DNA of 64,000 nucleotides from Qingrenia yutianensis (GCF_014385105.1 NZ_JACRTE010000001.1:124001-188000), one strand, 5' to 3'; positions 17,101 to 26,335 are shown, counted from the stretch's first letter. Numbers and translations are program-made. The notes: generated from the sequence alone by a model not told the origin.

Positions 17101-17463
17101 ATGAATTTTTTTGAAGAACTCACGGTAAAAGTTAAAAAAGGCGCAAAAACCGCGGTTAAAGCGTCGGGCGACGTTGCGAATTTTACGAAAAACAAAATGC
17201 TTCTTGCCGACCTTAAAGACCAAATCCGCGAAAAGGAAATGAAAATCGGTCATATTGTTTACTGCAAGTCGAAAGAGATTGAATGTGAATACGACGGTGA
17301 GGACATTGAAATTCTGTGCGGCGAGATAGAGTCGCTCAAGGGCAAAATTGCAGACGTTGAACTTGAAATCAACGAATTTAAAAACGCAAAAATCTGCGAA
17401 AACTGCGGTGCGGCGTCGAACAAAAACAACGACTATTGCCCCAAATGCGGACATAAATTCTAA
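17101..17463 (+). CDS. Coiled-coil protein with C-terminal zinc ribbon
   Basis: This 120-residue protein has a helical, charged middle (about residues 35-95) and a C-terminal zinc ribbon CENCG...YCPKCGHKF. It has no signal peptide. I chose ATG 17101, behind AAGGCGG, rather than the longer frame from 17068, which overlaps the end of the permease closely. Such proteins are common in Clostridia and uncharacterised. It is probably co-transcribed with the permease. Confidence 0.7.
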   Translation: MNFFEELTVKVKKGAKTAVKASGDVANFTKNKMLLADLKDQIREKEMKIGHIVYCKSKEIECEYDGEDIEILCGEIESLKGKIADVELEINEFKNAKICENCGAASNKNNDYCPKCGHKF

Positions 17464-17500
17464 AAAATCGGACGGAATAACACTCCGTCCGATTTTTTTT
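17464..17500 (+). terminator. Intrinsic terminator
   Basis: AAAATCGGACGGA (17464-17476) pairs with TCCGTCCGATTTT (17484-17496), followed by T residues to 17500. It ends the permease/zinc-ribbon pair. Confidence 0.9.
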
Positions 17501-17519
17501 AAAATTTAAGAAAAATTTC

Positions 17520-17545
17520 GGAACTTTTTTTGTTTTTCAAACGTC
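17520..17545 (+). promoter_or_regulatory. ECF-sigma-type promoter
   Basis: GGAAC (17520-17524), 17-nt T-rich spacer, CGTC (17542-17545), followed by TAATAGG. This matches the GGAAC/GAAAC-N16-17-CGTC form of Firmicute ECF (envelope stress) sigma promoters. No SigA hexamers of equal quality are present before the gene at 17582. Confidence 0.55.
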
Positions 17546-17581
17546 TAATAGGTACAGAATAAATTTTGGGAGGATAACAAA

Positions 17582-19666
17582 ATGAAAAAAATGATTTGTG
17601 TAAGCTTAAGTATTGCAATGCTTATCACGTCGCTTTTTGTGCCGAGCGCGTTTGCGGCGGACAAGGGCGTTGAGCAGGCAATTCTCACGGCGAAAAATCT
17701 TTTGGACATTTCGGACGACCGATATGTTATCGACGAATTTTCGCAGAACGGAGAGGATTATAATCTTTCGTGGAAAAACCGCAGTGAGAACGTTCTCGAC
17801 GGCATTTCCGCAACCGTTTCGGGCGGTGAAATCACCTCGTATTATAAAAACTACGAGCGCGACTATGACAGAATGAAATTCCCGACGGTTACAAAAGAGG
17901 ACGCGCAGGCAAAAGGCGAAAGCTTCATCGCAAAGGTTTGCCCGACCGTCTTTGAAAATATGAAAATCGAACGTTCAAACTTTGAGCGTTATGCCGGCGG
18001 AACCTACACTTTTACATATACGCGCTATTACGACAGTGTTCCCGTGCGCGACCAGGAAACTTACGTTGAGGTTGCGGCAGACAGCGGCGAGGTTGTCGGA
18101 TTTAACACAAACTACGACCGTAATCTGACTTTTGAGGACAAAAACGGCGCAGTCGGCTTTGAAAAAGCAAAAGACGGATATATTAAAAATTTCGGCTATG
18201 AGCTTAAATATGTTTTAAAATACGACGACAAGGAAAAAACTAACAATGCGTTTCTTGCGTATGTGCCGAATGATGTGAAATATTATACTTATCTTGATGC
18301 TATGACCGGTGAACTTGTGGACGTGAAAGATTTGATGTTCGAGAGCCGAGGAGGTATGGGAGATAAGCAATCGGCGGCAATGGGTATGCTTCCGGATGAT
18401 ACAAACAATGCAAAATCGGAAAACGGCGCGGTTTTGTCAAAAGAAGAACAGGCGCTTAACGAGGAAATTGCAATGCTTCCAAAGCAGGACGAGATTGTAA
18501 ACAAAATAAAGGCGGTTGAGGAATTTAAAATCGACGGCGGATATACAGTTGAAAGATACAAAATTTTCAAAAATTACGACGGCGAATACTTTGCGTCGGT
18601 TGAGCTTTCAAACGAGGGCGCAAAACGCGGTGAAGATTACACGACAAAATATATAAAATACAATCTTACCGCGAACCGTTTGGAAAATTACAGTTCATAC
18701 GGCACAGACATAAGAACGGAAAACGACAAAAAAGCCGATTTTTCGGATATGGAAGAAAAATCGCAGAAGTTTATTGACGAGTATTATGCCGAATTTGCAA
18801 ATGAATTTAAGTATACAAAAGATGTAAATTCCGATTATGTATATAAATTTAACAGAATTTACGGCGGAATAAAAGTAAACAGCAATTTTATAAGCTTTGC
18901 ATATGACGAATACACAGGCGAGCTTACAAACGTAAATTTCAACCGCGATGAGGCAAAATTTGCGTCCAAAGAAAATGTTAAAAATATTGACGAACTTTAC
19001 AGCAAAATACTCACAAGCGATACGTTAAAGCTTAACTACATTGTTTACAGAAAATACGGTGCAGACAACAAACTTATGCGCGCAGCAAAGCTTGTTTACT
19101 CGCTTGATGACAACTACACTTTGTATGACGCGAATACGCTTGACGAGGTTGATTACAGCGGTGAACATCCCGTTGAGAGAACGTATAATTACGACGATAT
19201 TGAAAATCACTATGTAAAACCGTATGCCGAAAAGCTTGCACAGCTTGACATCGGTTTTGACGGCACAAGCCTCCGTCCCGACGAGAGCGTTACAAAACGC
19301 GACTATCTGGCGCTTATTGCACTTGCGGACAACAGGTATTATTTTGATTATGCAAGCGACCAGCTGGCTAAAATAATGATAAGAAACGGAATTATCGAAA
19401 AAGACGACAAAAACCTTGACGAGCCCGTTTCGCGTATTGACGCGGTAAGATTTATGATTAACAAGCTCGGCTACAAGGAGGTTGCGTCGAAAACGAGCAT
19501 TTTCAACTGCCCGTTTGCCGACATTCCCGAAAATATGATAGGTTACGCAACGCTCGGCGCGGCATTCGGTATTGTTTCGGATAAGTCGGACGTTTTGGAC
19601 GCGCAGACAAATCTTACACGCGCGGACGCACTTATAATTATATACAATTACCTTACAAGGGAATAA
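17582..19666 (+). CDS. Secreted YcdB/PepSY-repeat protein with C-terminal SLH domains
   Basis: This 694-residue protein has a signal peptide ending PSAFA. Its body has two YcdB/YcdC-type units built from PepSY-like modules (for example EDAQAKGESFIAKVCP..., YVEVAADSGEVVGFN, and later SYGTDIRTE..., FAYDEYTGELTNVNFN). PepSY modules often inhibit or regulate secreted peptidases. Residues about 545-694 resemble two to three degenerate SLH repeats (LRPDESVTKRDYLALI, EPVSRIDAVRFMIN, TNLTRADALIII), so it is probably wall-bound. The upstream promoter looks ECF-type, suggesting envelope-stress control. GGGAGG precedes the ATG. Confidence 0.75.
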   Translation: MKKMICVSLSIAMLITSLFVPSAFAADKGVEQAILTAKNLLDISDDRYVIDEFSQNGEDYNLSWKNRSENVLDGISATVSGGEITSYYKNYERDYDRMKFPTVTKEDAQAKGESFIAKVCPTVFENMKIERSNFERYAGGTYTFTYTRYYDSVPVRDQETYVEVAADSGEVVGFNTNYDRNLTFEDKNGAVGFEKAKDGYIKNFGYELKYVLKYDDKEKTNNAFLAYVPNDVKYYTYLDAMTGELVDVKDLMFESRGGMGDKQSAAMGMLPDDTNNAKSENGAVLSKEEQALNEEIAMLPKQDEIVNKIKAVEEFKIDGGYTVERYKIFKNYDGEYFASVELSNEGAKRGEDYTTKYIKYNLTANRLENYSSYGTDIRTENDKKADFSDMEEKSQKFIDEYYAEFANEFKYTKDVNSDYVYKFNRIYGGIKVNSNFISFAYDEYTGELTNVNFNRDEAKFASKENVKNIDELYSKILTSDTLKLNYIVYRKYGADNKLMRAAKLVYSLDDNYTLYDANTLDEVDYSGEHPVERTYNYDDIENHYVKPYAEKLAQLDIGFDGTSLRPDESVTKRDYLALIALADNRYYFDYASDQLAKIMIRNGIIEKDDKNLDEPVSRIDAVRFMINKLGYKEVASKTSIFNCPFADIPENMIGYATLGAAFGIVSDKSDVLDAQTNLTRADALIIIYNYLTRE

Positions 19667-19690
19667 TTTCCGCAAAATAAGGCAAGAATA

Positions 19691-19721
19691 AAGACGGTGT
19701 AAAAGCCGTCTTTATTTTTTT
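19691..19721 (+). terminator. Terminator or attenuator before eno
   Basis: AAAGACGG (19691-19698) pairs with CCGTCTTT (19706-19713), followed by ATTTTTTT. It ends only a base or so before the eno ribosome site (GCAAAGGAG), and I see no promoter between it and eno. Confidence 0.75.
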
Positions 19722-19738
19722 GCAAAGGAGTAAAAACG

Positions 19739-21034
19739 ATGAAACAGTATGTGGAAATTATTGATGTTTTTGCACGTGAAATTCTCGATTCGCGCGGAAA
19801 TCCGACAGTCGAGGCTGAAGTTGTTACCGACGACGGATTTGTCGGCACGGCGGCAGTTCCGTCAGGTGCGTCTACGGGAATTTACGAGGCAGTGGAACTT
19901 CGCGACGGCGGAAAAAGATATATGGGGAAAGGCGTTGAAAATGCGGTAAAAAACGTTAACGACAAAATATCCGAGGCGCTTGTCGGCGTGAATGTTTTAA
20001 ATCAGCGCCAAATTGACAAAATTATGTGTGACCTCGACGGGACAAAAAACAAGGAAAATCTCGGCGCAAACGCGATTTTGGCTGTGTCGCTCGCGTGCGC
20101 AAAAGCGGCGGCAAAGTCATGCGGACTTCCGCTTTACAAGTACATTGGCGGCTGCAACGCGCACACGCTTCCCGTGCCTATGATGAACATTTTAAACGGC
20201 GGTGCACACGCCGACAACAACATTGATATACAGGAATTTATGATTATGCCCGTCGGCGCAAAGTGTTTTAAAGACGCACTGCGAATGTGCGCTGAGGTGT
20301 TCCACAGCTTGAAATCGCTGTTAAAATCGGACGGATATTCAACTGCGGTTGGCGACGAGGGCGGTTTTGCACCGTCTTTTTCAAAGGACGAGGAGGCGCT
20401 TTCATATATTGTTGAGGCGATAAAAAAAGCCGGATACAAAACCGAAACCGACTTTATGATTGCCGTTGACGCGGCGTCATCGGAATGGACAACGGGCGAG
20501 GGAGGAGAGTATCTTTTGCCCAAGGCGAACAAAAAAATGACGCGTGATGAGCTTGTGTCATACTGGGAGGATTTGTGCAGTCAGTATCCCATAATTTCAA
20601 TAGAGGACGGCGTCGCCGAGGACGACTGGGAGGGCTGGAGTCTTCTTACCGAAAGACTCGGTAAAAAAGTTCAGCTTGTCGGCGACGACCTTTTTGTTAC
20701 CAATACCGAACGTCTTGAAAAGGGAATTGAAAAAAACGTTGCAAATTCAATTCTCATAAAAGTTAACCAAATCGGCACGCTTACCGAAACTCTTGAGGCG
20801 GTGCAAAAGGCAAACAGGGCAGGGTACACGGCGGTTATTTCGCACCGTTCGGGCGAAACCGAGGATACCACCATTGCAGACATTGCGGCAGCGCTCAACG
20901 CCGGACAGATTAAAACGGGCGCACCGTCTCGCACCGACAGAGTGGCAAAATACAACCGTCTTTTGCGCATTGAAGAAGAGCTTGACGGCGAATGTGAGTA
21001 TCTCGGCAAGGACGCTTTCTTTTGTATAAAATGA
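19739..21034 (+). CDS. eno: Enolase (phosphopyruvate hydratase)
   Basis: Enolase converts 2-phosphoglycerate to phosphoenolpyruvate in glycolysis. The 431-residue protein has the family start VEIIDVFAREILDSRGNPTVE, the loop PSGASTGIYEAVELRD, the Mg ligand segments DAASSEW and SIEDGVAEDDWEGW, GDDLFVTN, and the signature VSHRSGETEDTTIADIAAA. ATG 19739 follows AAAGGAG. It stands alone between two hairpins, and its promoter is not evident. Confidence 0.98.
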   Translation: MKQYVEIIDVFAREILDSRGNPTVEAEVVTDDGFVGTAAVPSGASTGIYEAVELRDGGKRYMGKGVENAVKNVNDKISEALVGVNVLNQRQIDKIMCDLDGTKNKENLGANAILAVSLACAKAAAKSCGLPLYKYIGGCNAHTLPVPMMNILNGGAHADNNIDIQEFMIMPVGAKCFKDALRMCAEVFHSLKSLLKSDGYSTAVGDEGGFAPSFSKDEEALSYIVEAIKKAGYKTETDFMIAVDAASSEWTTGEGGEYLLPKANKKMTRDELVSYWEDLCSQYPIISIEDGVAEDDWEGWSLLTERLGKKVQLVGDDLFVTNTERLEKGIEKNVANSILIKVNQIGTLTETLEAVQKANRAGYTAVISHRSGETEDTTIADIAAALNAGQIKTGAPSRTDRVAKYNRLLRIEEELDGECEYLGKDAFFCIK

Positions 21035-21038
21035 CATT

Positions 21039-21064
21039 AAGGGTGATGAAAAATCACCCTTTTT
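21039..21064 (+). terminator. Terminator of eno
   Basis: AAGGGTGA (21039-21046) pairs with TCACCCTT (21054-21061) around a 7-nt loop and is followed by TTT. Confidence 0.85.
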
Positions 21065-21127
21065 ACATATAAAAAGTGTAAAAAATTATCATTTGCACCA
21101 AATATGTAAGTGATTTCTGGTAAAACA

Positions 21128-21156
21128 TTGAAAAAAATTTTCTTATATGTTATAAT
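21128..21156 (+). promoter_or_regulatory. Promoter of the GH31 gene
   Basis: TTGAAA (21128-21133), 17-nt spacer, TATAAT (21151-21156), 36 bases before the ATG. Further upstream GTAAAAAATTAT (21078-21089) is identical to part of the shared block at 36770, but its spacing to the -10 differs. Confidence 0.65.
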
Positions 21157-21191
21157 TTTTACACTAAAAATATAAGTTATGGAGGCACATA

Positions 21192-22721
21192 ATGGATAAA
21201 ATAAAGATGCTTGACGGCGAGTGCTGGTGGGGCGGAAAAGTTCCGAGCGGCTGTGATATGCCGTTTGATGAAAACAGTGACTGTACTTTTGACATTGAGT
21301 CGCGCGATGGTGAAAACGATCAGTCCGCATCGCTTTTTCTATCGTCGTGCGGACGTTACATATGGAATGACAACCCGTTTGCCATAAAATTCAATAAGGG
21401 CGAAATTTCGCTTGAGTGTGCATACGGCACTGATTTTGAAATCGGCGAGGGTTATAAAAACTTAAAGGGTGCTTATCTTGCGGCGGCGAAGAAACATTTT
21501 TCATTTAACGGTGAACTTCCCGACAAGCTTTTCTTCACATCACCGCAGTATAATACGTGGATGGAGCTGGGCACAGACCAGACGACCGAAAACATTTTGA
21601 ATTATGCGAGAGGAATTTTGGAAAACGGACTTCCTGCCGGTGTACTTATGATTGACGGCGGCTGGCAGGAGGATTACGGCGTTCTGGAATTTCACAAGGG
21701 CAAAATTCCCGACCCGGCGTATCTTATTTACGAGCTTCACAAGCTTGGATTTAAAGTTATGCTTTGGACTTCTCCGATCGTTTCGTCGGCGGGTGTGAGA
21801 TTTAAATACTTGCGCAGCAAGGGCTATCTTTTAAAGGACAAAGACGGTGAAATTGCGGTCAGAAGATGGTGGAGCGGATTTAGCGCAATGCTTGATTTTA
21901 CCAATCCCGACGCGGTAAAATGGTTCCGCGGGCAGCTTGACAGTCTTGTTGAATGTTACGGAGTGGACGGATACAAGTTTGATGCCGGCGACGCGAGCAT
22001 TTACTGCCGCGATGACGATGCATATGTTAAAACCGCGCCGAGAAATCACACAACTGCGTTTAATATTATGGGAGAAAAATACAAATTTAACGAATTCCGT
22101 GCAGCGCACAATTCGGGCGGACGTCCTATTGTCGCACGACTTCACGATAAAAATCACAGCTGGGACAATATCGGTCTTAACACGCTTATTCCCAATACAA
22201 CCGTACAGTCGCTTTTGGGATATGCTTATTGCTGTCCCGATATGGTTGGCGGCGGAATGATCGGCAGTGTGAACAGTGCAAACGATACTGACGGTGAGCT
22301 TTTCATACGTTGGTCGCAGGCAAACGCACTTATGCCTATGATGCAGATTTCACTTGCTCCGTGGCGCGTTTTAAGCAGTGAAAACTACGAAATCGTTAAA
22401 AAGTCAATTTGTCTGCACAAAGAATACGGCGAGCATATTTATGCGCTTGCGCAAAACAGTGCAAAAACAGGTGAGCCGATTTTCAGAAATATGGAATATG
22501 AATTTCCGAACGAGGGGTTTGAGCACGTTTGCGACCAGTTTATGCTGGGAAGTGACATAATGTCAGCGCCTGTTCTGACAAAGGGCGCAGCAAAACGCTC
22601 GGTTAAATTCCCCAAAGGCGAGTGGGCGGACAAAGAAGGAAATATTGTTTCGCACGGAGGCGAAACAAAAGAATTTGATGCACCGATTGACACGCTTTTA
22701 TATTTTAAAAAGGTAAAATAA
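21192..22721 (+). CDS. Glycoside hydrolase family 31 enzyme
   Basis: GH31 enzymes are retaining alpha-glycosidases (alpha-glucosidase, alpha-xylosidase, alpha-galactosidase, sulfoquinovosidase). The 509-residue protein has no signal peptide, so it is cytosolic. The catalytic barrel contains AGVLMIDGGWQEDYG (about 149-163), the nucleophile Asp264 in GVDGYKFDAGD, and a likely acid/base Asp325 in HDKNHSWDNIG. It is shorter than most GH31 proteins because the N-terminal beta domain is small. ATG 21192 follows TATGGAGG. It sits next to the two-component pair and probably trims imported oligosaccharides of the same locus. The linkage specificity is not readable. Confidence 0.88.
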   Translation: MDKIKMLDGECWWGGKVPSGCDMPFDENSDCTFDIESRDGENDQSASLFLSSCGRYIWNDNPFAIKFNKGEISLECAYGTDFEIGEGYKNLKGAYLAAAKKHFSFNGELPDKLFFTSPQYNTWMELGTDQTTENILNYARGILENGLPAGVLMIDGGWQEDYGVLEFHKGKIPDPAYLIYELHKLGFKVMLWTSPIVSSAGVRFKYLRSKGYLLKDKDGEIAVRRWWSGFSAMLDFTNPDAVKWFRGQLDSLVECYGVDGYKFDAGDASIYCRDDDAYVKTAPRNHTTAFNIMGEKYKFNEFRAAHNSGGRPIVARLHDKNHSWDNIGLNTLIPNTTVQSLLGYAYCCPDMVGGGMIGSVNSANDTDGELFIRWSQANALMPMMQISLAPWRVLSSENYEIVKKSICLHKEYGEHIYALAQNSAKTGEPIFRNMEYEFPNEGFEHVCDQFMLGSDIMSAPVLTKGAAKRSVKFPKGEWADKEGNIVSHGGETKEFDAPIDTLLYFKKVK

Positions 22722-22740
22722 TTTTAAATAAATGTAACTA

Positions 22741-22770
22741 AAAACGGCAGTTTTAGTAACTGCCGTTTTT
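22741..22770. terminator. Bidirectional terminator
   Basis: AAAACGGCAGTT pairs with AACTGCCGTTTT, with A/T runs on both sides. It separates the GH31 gene from the leftward histidine kinase gene, whose stop is at 22772. Confidence 0.88.
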
Positions 22771-22771
22771 G

Positions 22772-25414
22772 CTATGTTTCGGGATTGTCTTTAAATTTTA
22801 TTGTGACCGACGAGCCGGTGCCGAGCTCGCTTTCGATAAGCAAATCCGCATTGCCGCCCCACAAAAGTTTTAATCTTTTGTATGTGTTGCAAATTCCTAT
22901 GCCTTTTCCCGTAAGACTTAAATCCTTGCTTGTAAATTTGTTTCGGAGTTTTTCAAGTTCTTCGTTTTTCATTCCGCAGCCGTTGTCCGATATAACAATA
23001 ACAATAAAACCGTTTTGCGCATAAATTTTAATTTTTATAACACAGTTTTCAGATTTGTTGTCAAACGCGTGGAAAAAGCAGTTTTCCATGATCGGCTGGA
23101 GAATGAGCTTGAGCGTCTTGCGGTTGAGAAGATTTTCGTCAATATCCCATATAAATTTAAATCTTCCGGGAAAACGTATATCCCAAATAGAGAGGTAATT
23201 TTTTGTGTTTTCTATTTCGTCGCCGAGAGATACGGTTTCGTTTGCACGGCTTATGGAATATCTGAAAATTTTCGATAAATTTCCTATAACCTTGCTTGTG
23301 GAAAAATCGCCGTATTTAAGCAGGTTGAGGTTAATCATTTCAAGAGTGTTGTATAAAAAGTGGGGGTTAATCTGCTGTTGGAGCGCATTCAGTTCTGCCT
23401 GAATTTTAAGCGCATTCGCGCGTTCTTCTTCCCGCATAAGCGAGAGCTTATCTTCGGTGATTTTCTTGATATGCCGTATCATTTTGTTGTAAACGTTCAG
23501 CATTTCCTCAATTTCGTTCGTTTCGTCCGATATTTTATCGAGCGGATATTCCGATGCCTCTGCGGCAGACATTGCGCTTTTCACTCTTTCAAGCGGACTT
23601 AAAAATTTTGACGAGTATCTCCACGAGATAAGCAGAACAACCACAAGAAGTGATAAAATCGCAAAAATATCGAGGCTGATGGTGGTGTAAATACTGCTTT
23701 TAAGTTTGGATACGCTTGTGAAAGTGTATAGCTTCCAGCCGAAATTTTTGTAATCGGAGGTGAATACAATTTCAGGCGAATTGCCGTTTATAAGCTTTTG
23801 TTTTTTCGCGCTGTCTATAAGCGTGCTCTGGAAAATTGTGTTTCCGCGCAAATCGACCAGCATATAGCCTATATCTGCATTCGCAACCGAAAAGCTCGGC
23901 GCTTCCATTTTAAAAATTATAACCTCGTATGTACCGGCATATGTTCTTGTCATAAGTCCGATTGCGCTGTCGCCGAAAAGGTCGGTGGGAATATAAACGA
24001 GCGCTTTTTCGCCCGGTGCGTTTCTGCACGCCTCTGAAACGCGCGACACAAATTTCGGGTTTATGATTCCGACCTGACTTTCGTTCGGTATGCTTACAAG
24101 ATTATATTTTGAGTCGAGCGTCACTTTGTACTTTATGCGGGTCAAAAAATCGTCGCTGATTGTTTCGCCGTCAAGGCAAAATGCGTTTATGTAAAAGTCG
24201 AAATTATCCATAAGCTGCTGCGAAAGCTGACGGTGCGACACCTGCGCTTTGTCTTTTATAAAGCGGTTTGACATAAGGTTAAAGGTTGTAAGATACATCG
24301 CCGACGAAACGATTGCCGGCAAAAGAATTGCAAAAATCATTGCGTAAAATATATTTTTGCTTATGTCCGAGCGCGGTTTCGCCGAATGGGGCAGACTCAA
24401 ATAATCAAAGTTTTCAATTTCGTCGCTTTTGTTGTTAAGATAGAAAAATCCGTTGAGTATGCTGTACGGCTCCATAATGCGGTTTGCGTATTTTTCGGAA
24501 ACGGCAAATGACCATTTGACGAATGCAAAGCACAGAAGAAGCATTGTGCCGATAAACAGAAAATCGGCAAAATTATAGTGAAATCTGCTCTTTATAACGG
24601 TGGTGAACATTGATGTTGTATGTACCGGCAGATTTTTTGTGCTGTTTTTTTCATATACGCTGTTAACGGCAAAATCGCCGCCCTTGGTATAAAAAGCAGT
24701 ATTTGAATTGTCGAGGAGTGCAACGCTTGAATTTGTAAGCCCGGTATCGGCAAAAATATCGTCGAAAAAAGAACTGTTGTATATTATTATGCACAAAACG
24801 TCGTCTTTAATGGTGTAATATGTAATTTTGCCGTCCAGCTCATCCAGCATTTTTTCATAGTCCGATTTCATAGTATCGGGAACTTTGATATCTTTGTAAT
24901 CATTTTTATCAAAAACAAAAATACGCTGGTAGTTAAGCGTAAAAGCGTTGTTTTCAAAATTCTGAATAAGGGGCAGATATTCAAGCTCAAGTTTGCCCAT
25001 TGACGAAAAAGTTTTGTGAAGATAACTTACGGAAAACTGATTCGGGTTGCGTCCGATAAGATAATATCCCTCGAAATATGTTTCCGAAAGTACAGAATTT
25101 TCAATGGTTTTCTTTATTTTGTCATACCGCTGACCGTTTTCGGCAGGCGGAGCAAAAACCAGGTTATCACGGCAGAAAGAAAGCGCCGACGAACTTCTGA
25201 AAAGCTCTATAAGATTGTCGGTTTTGACATTTAACGTGTCCGCCTCGGAAAAATAATGATATTTCTGAAATTCCAGCGTTTGCCGATAGCTTGTAAATTT
25301 TGTTTTAAGATATGACGACGAAATGGTCACAAACAAAAACGCCTGCACGCAGATTGCGAGTATGCGGATTAGAAGCATTATTTTTTTGTGATATGAATTT
25401 TTAGTCGTTTTCAC
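22772..25414 (-). CDS. YesM/LytS-type sensor histidine kinase with two extracellular regions
   Basis: This 880-residue kinase starts at GTG 25414, which has AGGAG eight bases upstream and overlaps the end of the response-regulator gene by 14 bases; longer frames run deep into that gene. Four membrane helices are visible (about residues 13-32, 284-305, 355-379 and 576-597), giving two outside regions of about 250 and 195 residues. A HAMP-like linker follows, then the His_kinase motif QQQINPHFLYNTLEMINLNL with phosphoacceptor His685, and an ATPase domain with DNGCGM and GKGIGICNTYKR. YesM kinases usually have one sensor loop; two is unusual. It pairs with the AraC-type regulator next to it and probably senses a carbohydrate signal. 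Confidence 0.9.
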   Translation of the reverse strand: MKTTKNSYHKKIMLLIRILAICVQAFLFVTISSSYLKTKFTSYRQTLEFQKYHYFSEADTLNVKTDNLIELFRSSSALSFCRDNLVFAPPAENGQRYDKIKKTIENSVLSETYFEGYYLIGRNPNQFSVSYLHKTFSSMGKLELEYLPLIQNFENNAFTLNYQRIFVFDKNDYKDIKVPDTMKSDYEKMLDELDGKITYYTIKDDVLCIIIYNSSFFDDIFADTGLTNSSVALLDNSNTAFYTKGGDFAVNSVYEKNSTKNLPVHTTSMFTTVIKSRFHYNFADFLFIGTMLLLCFAFVKWSFAVSEKYANRIMEPYSILNGFFYLNNKSDEIENFDYLSLPHSAKPRSDISKNIFYAMIFAILLPAIVSSAMYLTTFNLMSNRFIKDKAQVSHRQLSQQLMDNFDFYINAFCLDGETISDDFLTRIKYKVTLDSKYNLVSIPNESQVGIINPKFVSRVSEACRNAPGEKALVYIPTDLFGDSAIGLMTRTYAGTYEVIIFKMEAPSFSVANADIGYMLVDLRGNTIFQSTLIDSAKKQKLINGNSPEIVFTSDYKNFGWKLYTFTSVSKLKSSIYTTISLDIFAILSLLVVVLLISWRYSSKFLSPLERVKSAMSAAEASEYPLDKISDETNEIEEMLNVYNKMIRHIKKITEDKLSLMREEERANALKIQAELNALQQQINPHFLYNTLEMINLNLLKYGDFSTSKVIGNLSKIFRYSISRANETVSLGDEIENTKNYLSIWDIRFPGRFKFIWDIDENLLNRKTLKLILQPIMENCFFHAFDNKSENCVIKIKIYAQNGFIVIVISDNGCGMKNEELEKLRNKFTSKDLSLTGKGIGICNTYKRLKLLWGGNADLLIESELGTGSSVTIKFKDNPET

Positions 25415-26147
25415 TGTGCTCACTCCTGAAAGTATAGGGGGTAAGACCTGTCTGTTTTTTGAATGCAAAGGTAAAATATCTGGGGTTTGAATATCCGACC
25501 GTTTCGGCAATTTCGTTTATTTTGTAGGCAGGGTTTTTAAGGAGCTTTTTCGCCGCGTCAATGCGCAGTTTTGTCAAAAGCTCGGTAAAGCCTATGCCGA
25601 CTTCGGTTTTTATAACGCGTGAAAGGTATGTCGGGTTTGAATATATGTGCGACGCAACGTCGGTAAGCGTAATCTGTTCGCTGTAATGCTCGTTCATATA
25701 TTCAAGCGCGGCGGATACGATATGATTTTTTGAATGTGCACCGATTTTTATGGCGCTCTGCGTCTTTTCAAACCGCTCATCCAGCCTTTTTGTCATCTCG
25801 CTGAACGTTTCTTTCCATTCGTCAATGTCGATGGGTTTTAAAAGATAGTTGAAAACATCATTTTTAAGACAGTGTTTTACAAATTCAAAATCATTATAAC
25901 CCGAAAGCGCCGCGATTTCAATATTTTTGTTGTATTCCTTAACAAGGCGTATAAGTTCCAGCCCGTCCATAAGAGGCATCTTTATATCGGTAAGAAGAAT
26001 ATGCACCTCGTTGTTTTTAATGTATTCATATGCGGCGCGTCCGTTTTCAACGGTTGCCGCAACGCTGATGTTAAACTCCGCCCAGTCAAGATATGACAGT
26101 CCTTCTCTGATATTCGGTTCGTCGTCGGCGATAAGAAGCTTATACAT
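25401..26147 (-). CDS. YesN-type response regulator (receiver plus AraC DNA-binding domain)
   Basis: This 248-residue regulator has an N-terminal receiver domain (MYKLLIADDEPNIREGL, phosphoacceptor Asp54 in LLTDIKMPLMDG, and KPI near residue 105) and a C-terminal AraC-type HTH pair (about 145-245; the last motif is INEIAETVGYSNPRYFTFAFKKQTG). ATG 26147 has GGAGG five bases upstream; a TTG at 26159 overlaps that site. It is divergent from the secreted-protein operon at 26397. It is the best candidate for the factor that binds the shared promoter block at 26270, 36770 and 54028. Confidence 0.92.
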   Translation of the reverse strand: MYKLLIADDEPNIREGLSYLDWAEFNISVAATVENGRAAYEYIKNNEVHILLTDIKMPLMDGLELIRLVKEYNKNIEIAALSGYNDFEFVKHCLKNDVFNYLLKPIDIDEWKETFSEMTKRLDERFEKTQSAIKIGAHSKNHIVSAALEYMNEHYSEQITLTDVASHIYSNPTYLSRVIKTEVGIGFTELLTKLRIDAAKKLLKNPAYKINEIAETVGYSNPRYFTFAFKKQTGLTPYTFRSEHSEND

Positions 26148-26183
26148 TTTTACCTCCAAAGTTTCATAGTAGCTACATTATAT

Positions 26184-26211
26184 ATTTTACACGAAAATTT
26201 TTTCATTGCAA
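26184..26211 (-). promoter_or_regulatory. Candidate promoter of the two-component operon
   Basis: Minus-strand TTGCAA (26211-26206), 16-nt spacer, TAAAAT (26189-26184), 37 bases before the response-regulator start. Confidence 0.45.
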
Positions 26212-26269
26212 GATGTTTTATAGAAATTATACAATAAAATATTTGAAAATGATAGTCATTTTGCCGATT

Positions 26270-26335
26270 ATGTAAAAATTTATGAACAAAAGCAAAATTT
26301 TATACGTTGTGGATATTGCGTGACAATGGTATAAT
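26270..26335 (+). promoter_or_regulatory. Shared promoter/operator block, copy A (surface-protein operon)
   Basis: The 66-bp block ends in TATAAT (26330-26335) with a -35 TTGTGG 17 bases before it. It aligns without gaps to the blocks at 36770-36835 (51 of 66 identical by hand count) and 54028-54093 (47 of 66). Constant parts are GTAAAAA, TATGA, two A-runs, TTT, CGTTG and TATAAT. The part upstream of -35 is the likely activator site. A small hairpin TGCAC/GTGCA follows in the leader (26351-26366). Confidence 0.75.

Noticed and set aside
21076..21089. A fourth copy of the shared promoter block before the GH31 gene
   Set aside because: GTAAAAAATTAT is identical to part of copy B, but the distance to the -10 is 75 rather than 60 bases and the rest does not align, so it may be chance in AT-rich DNA.
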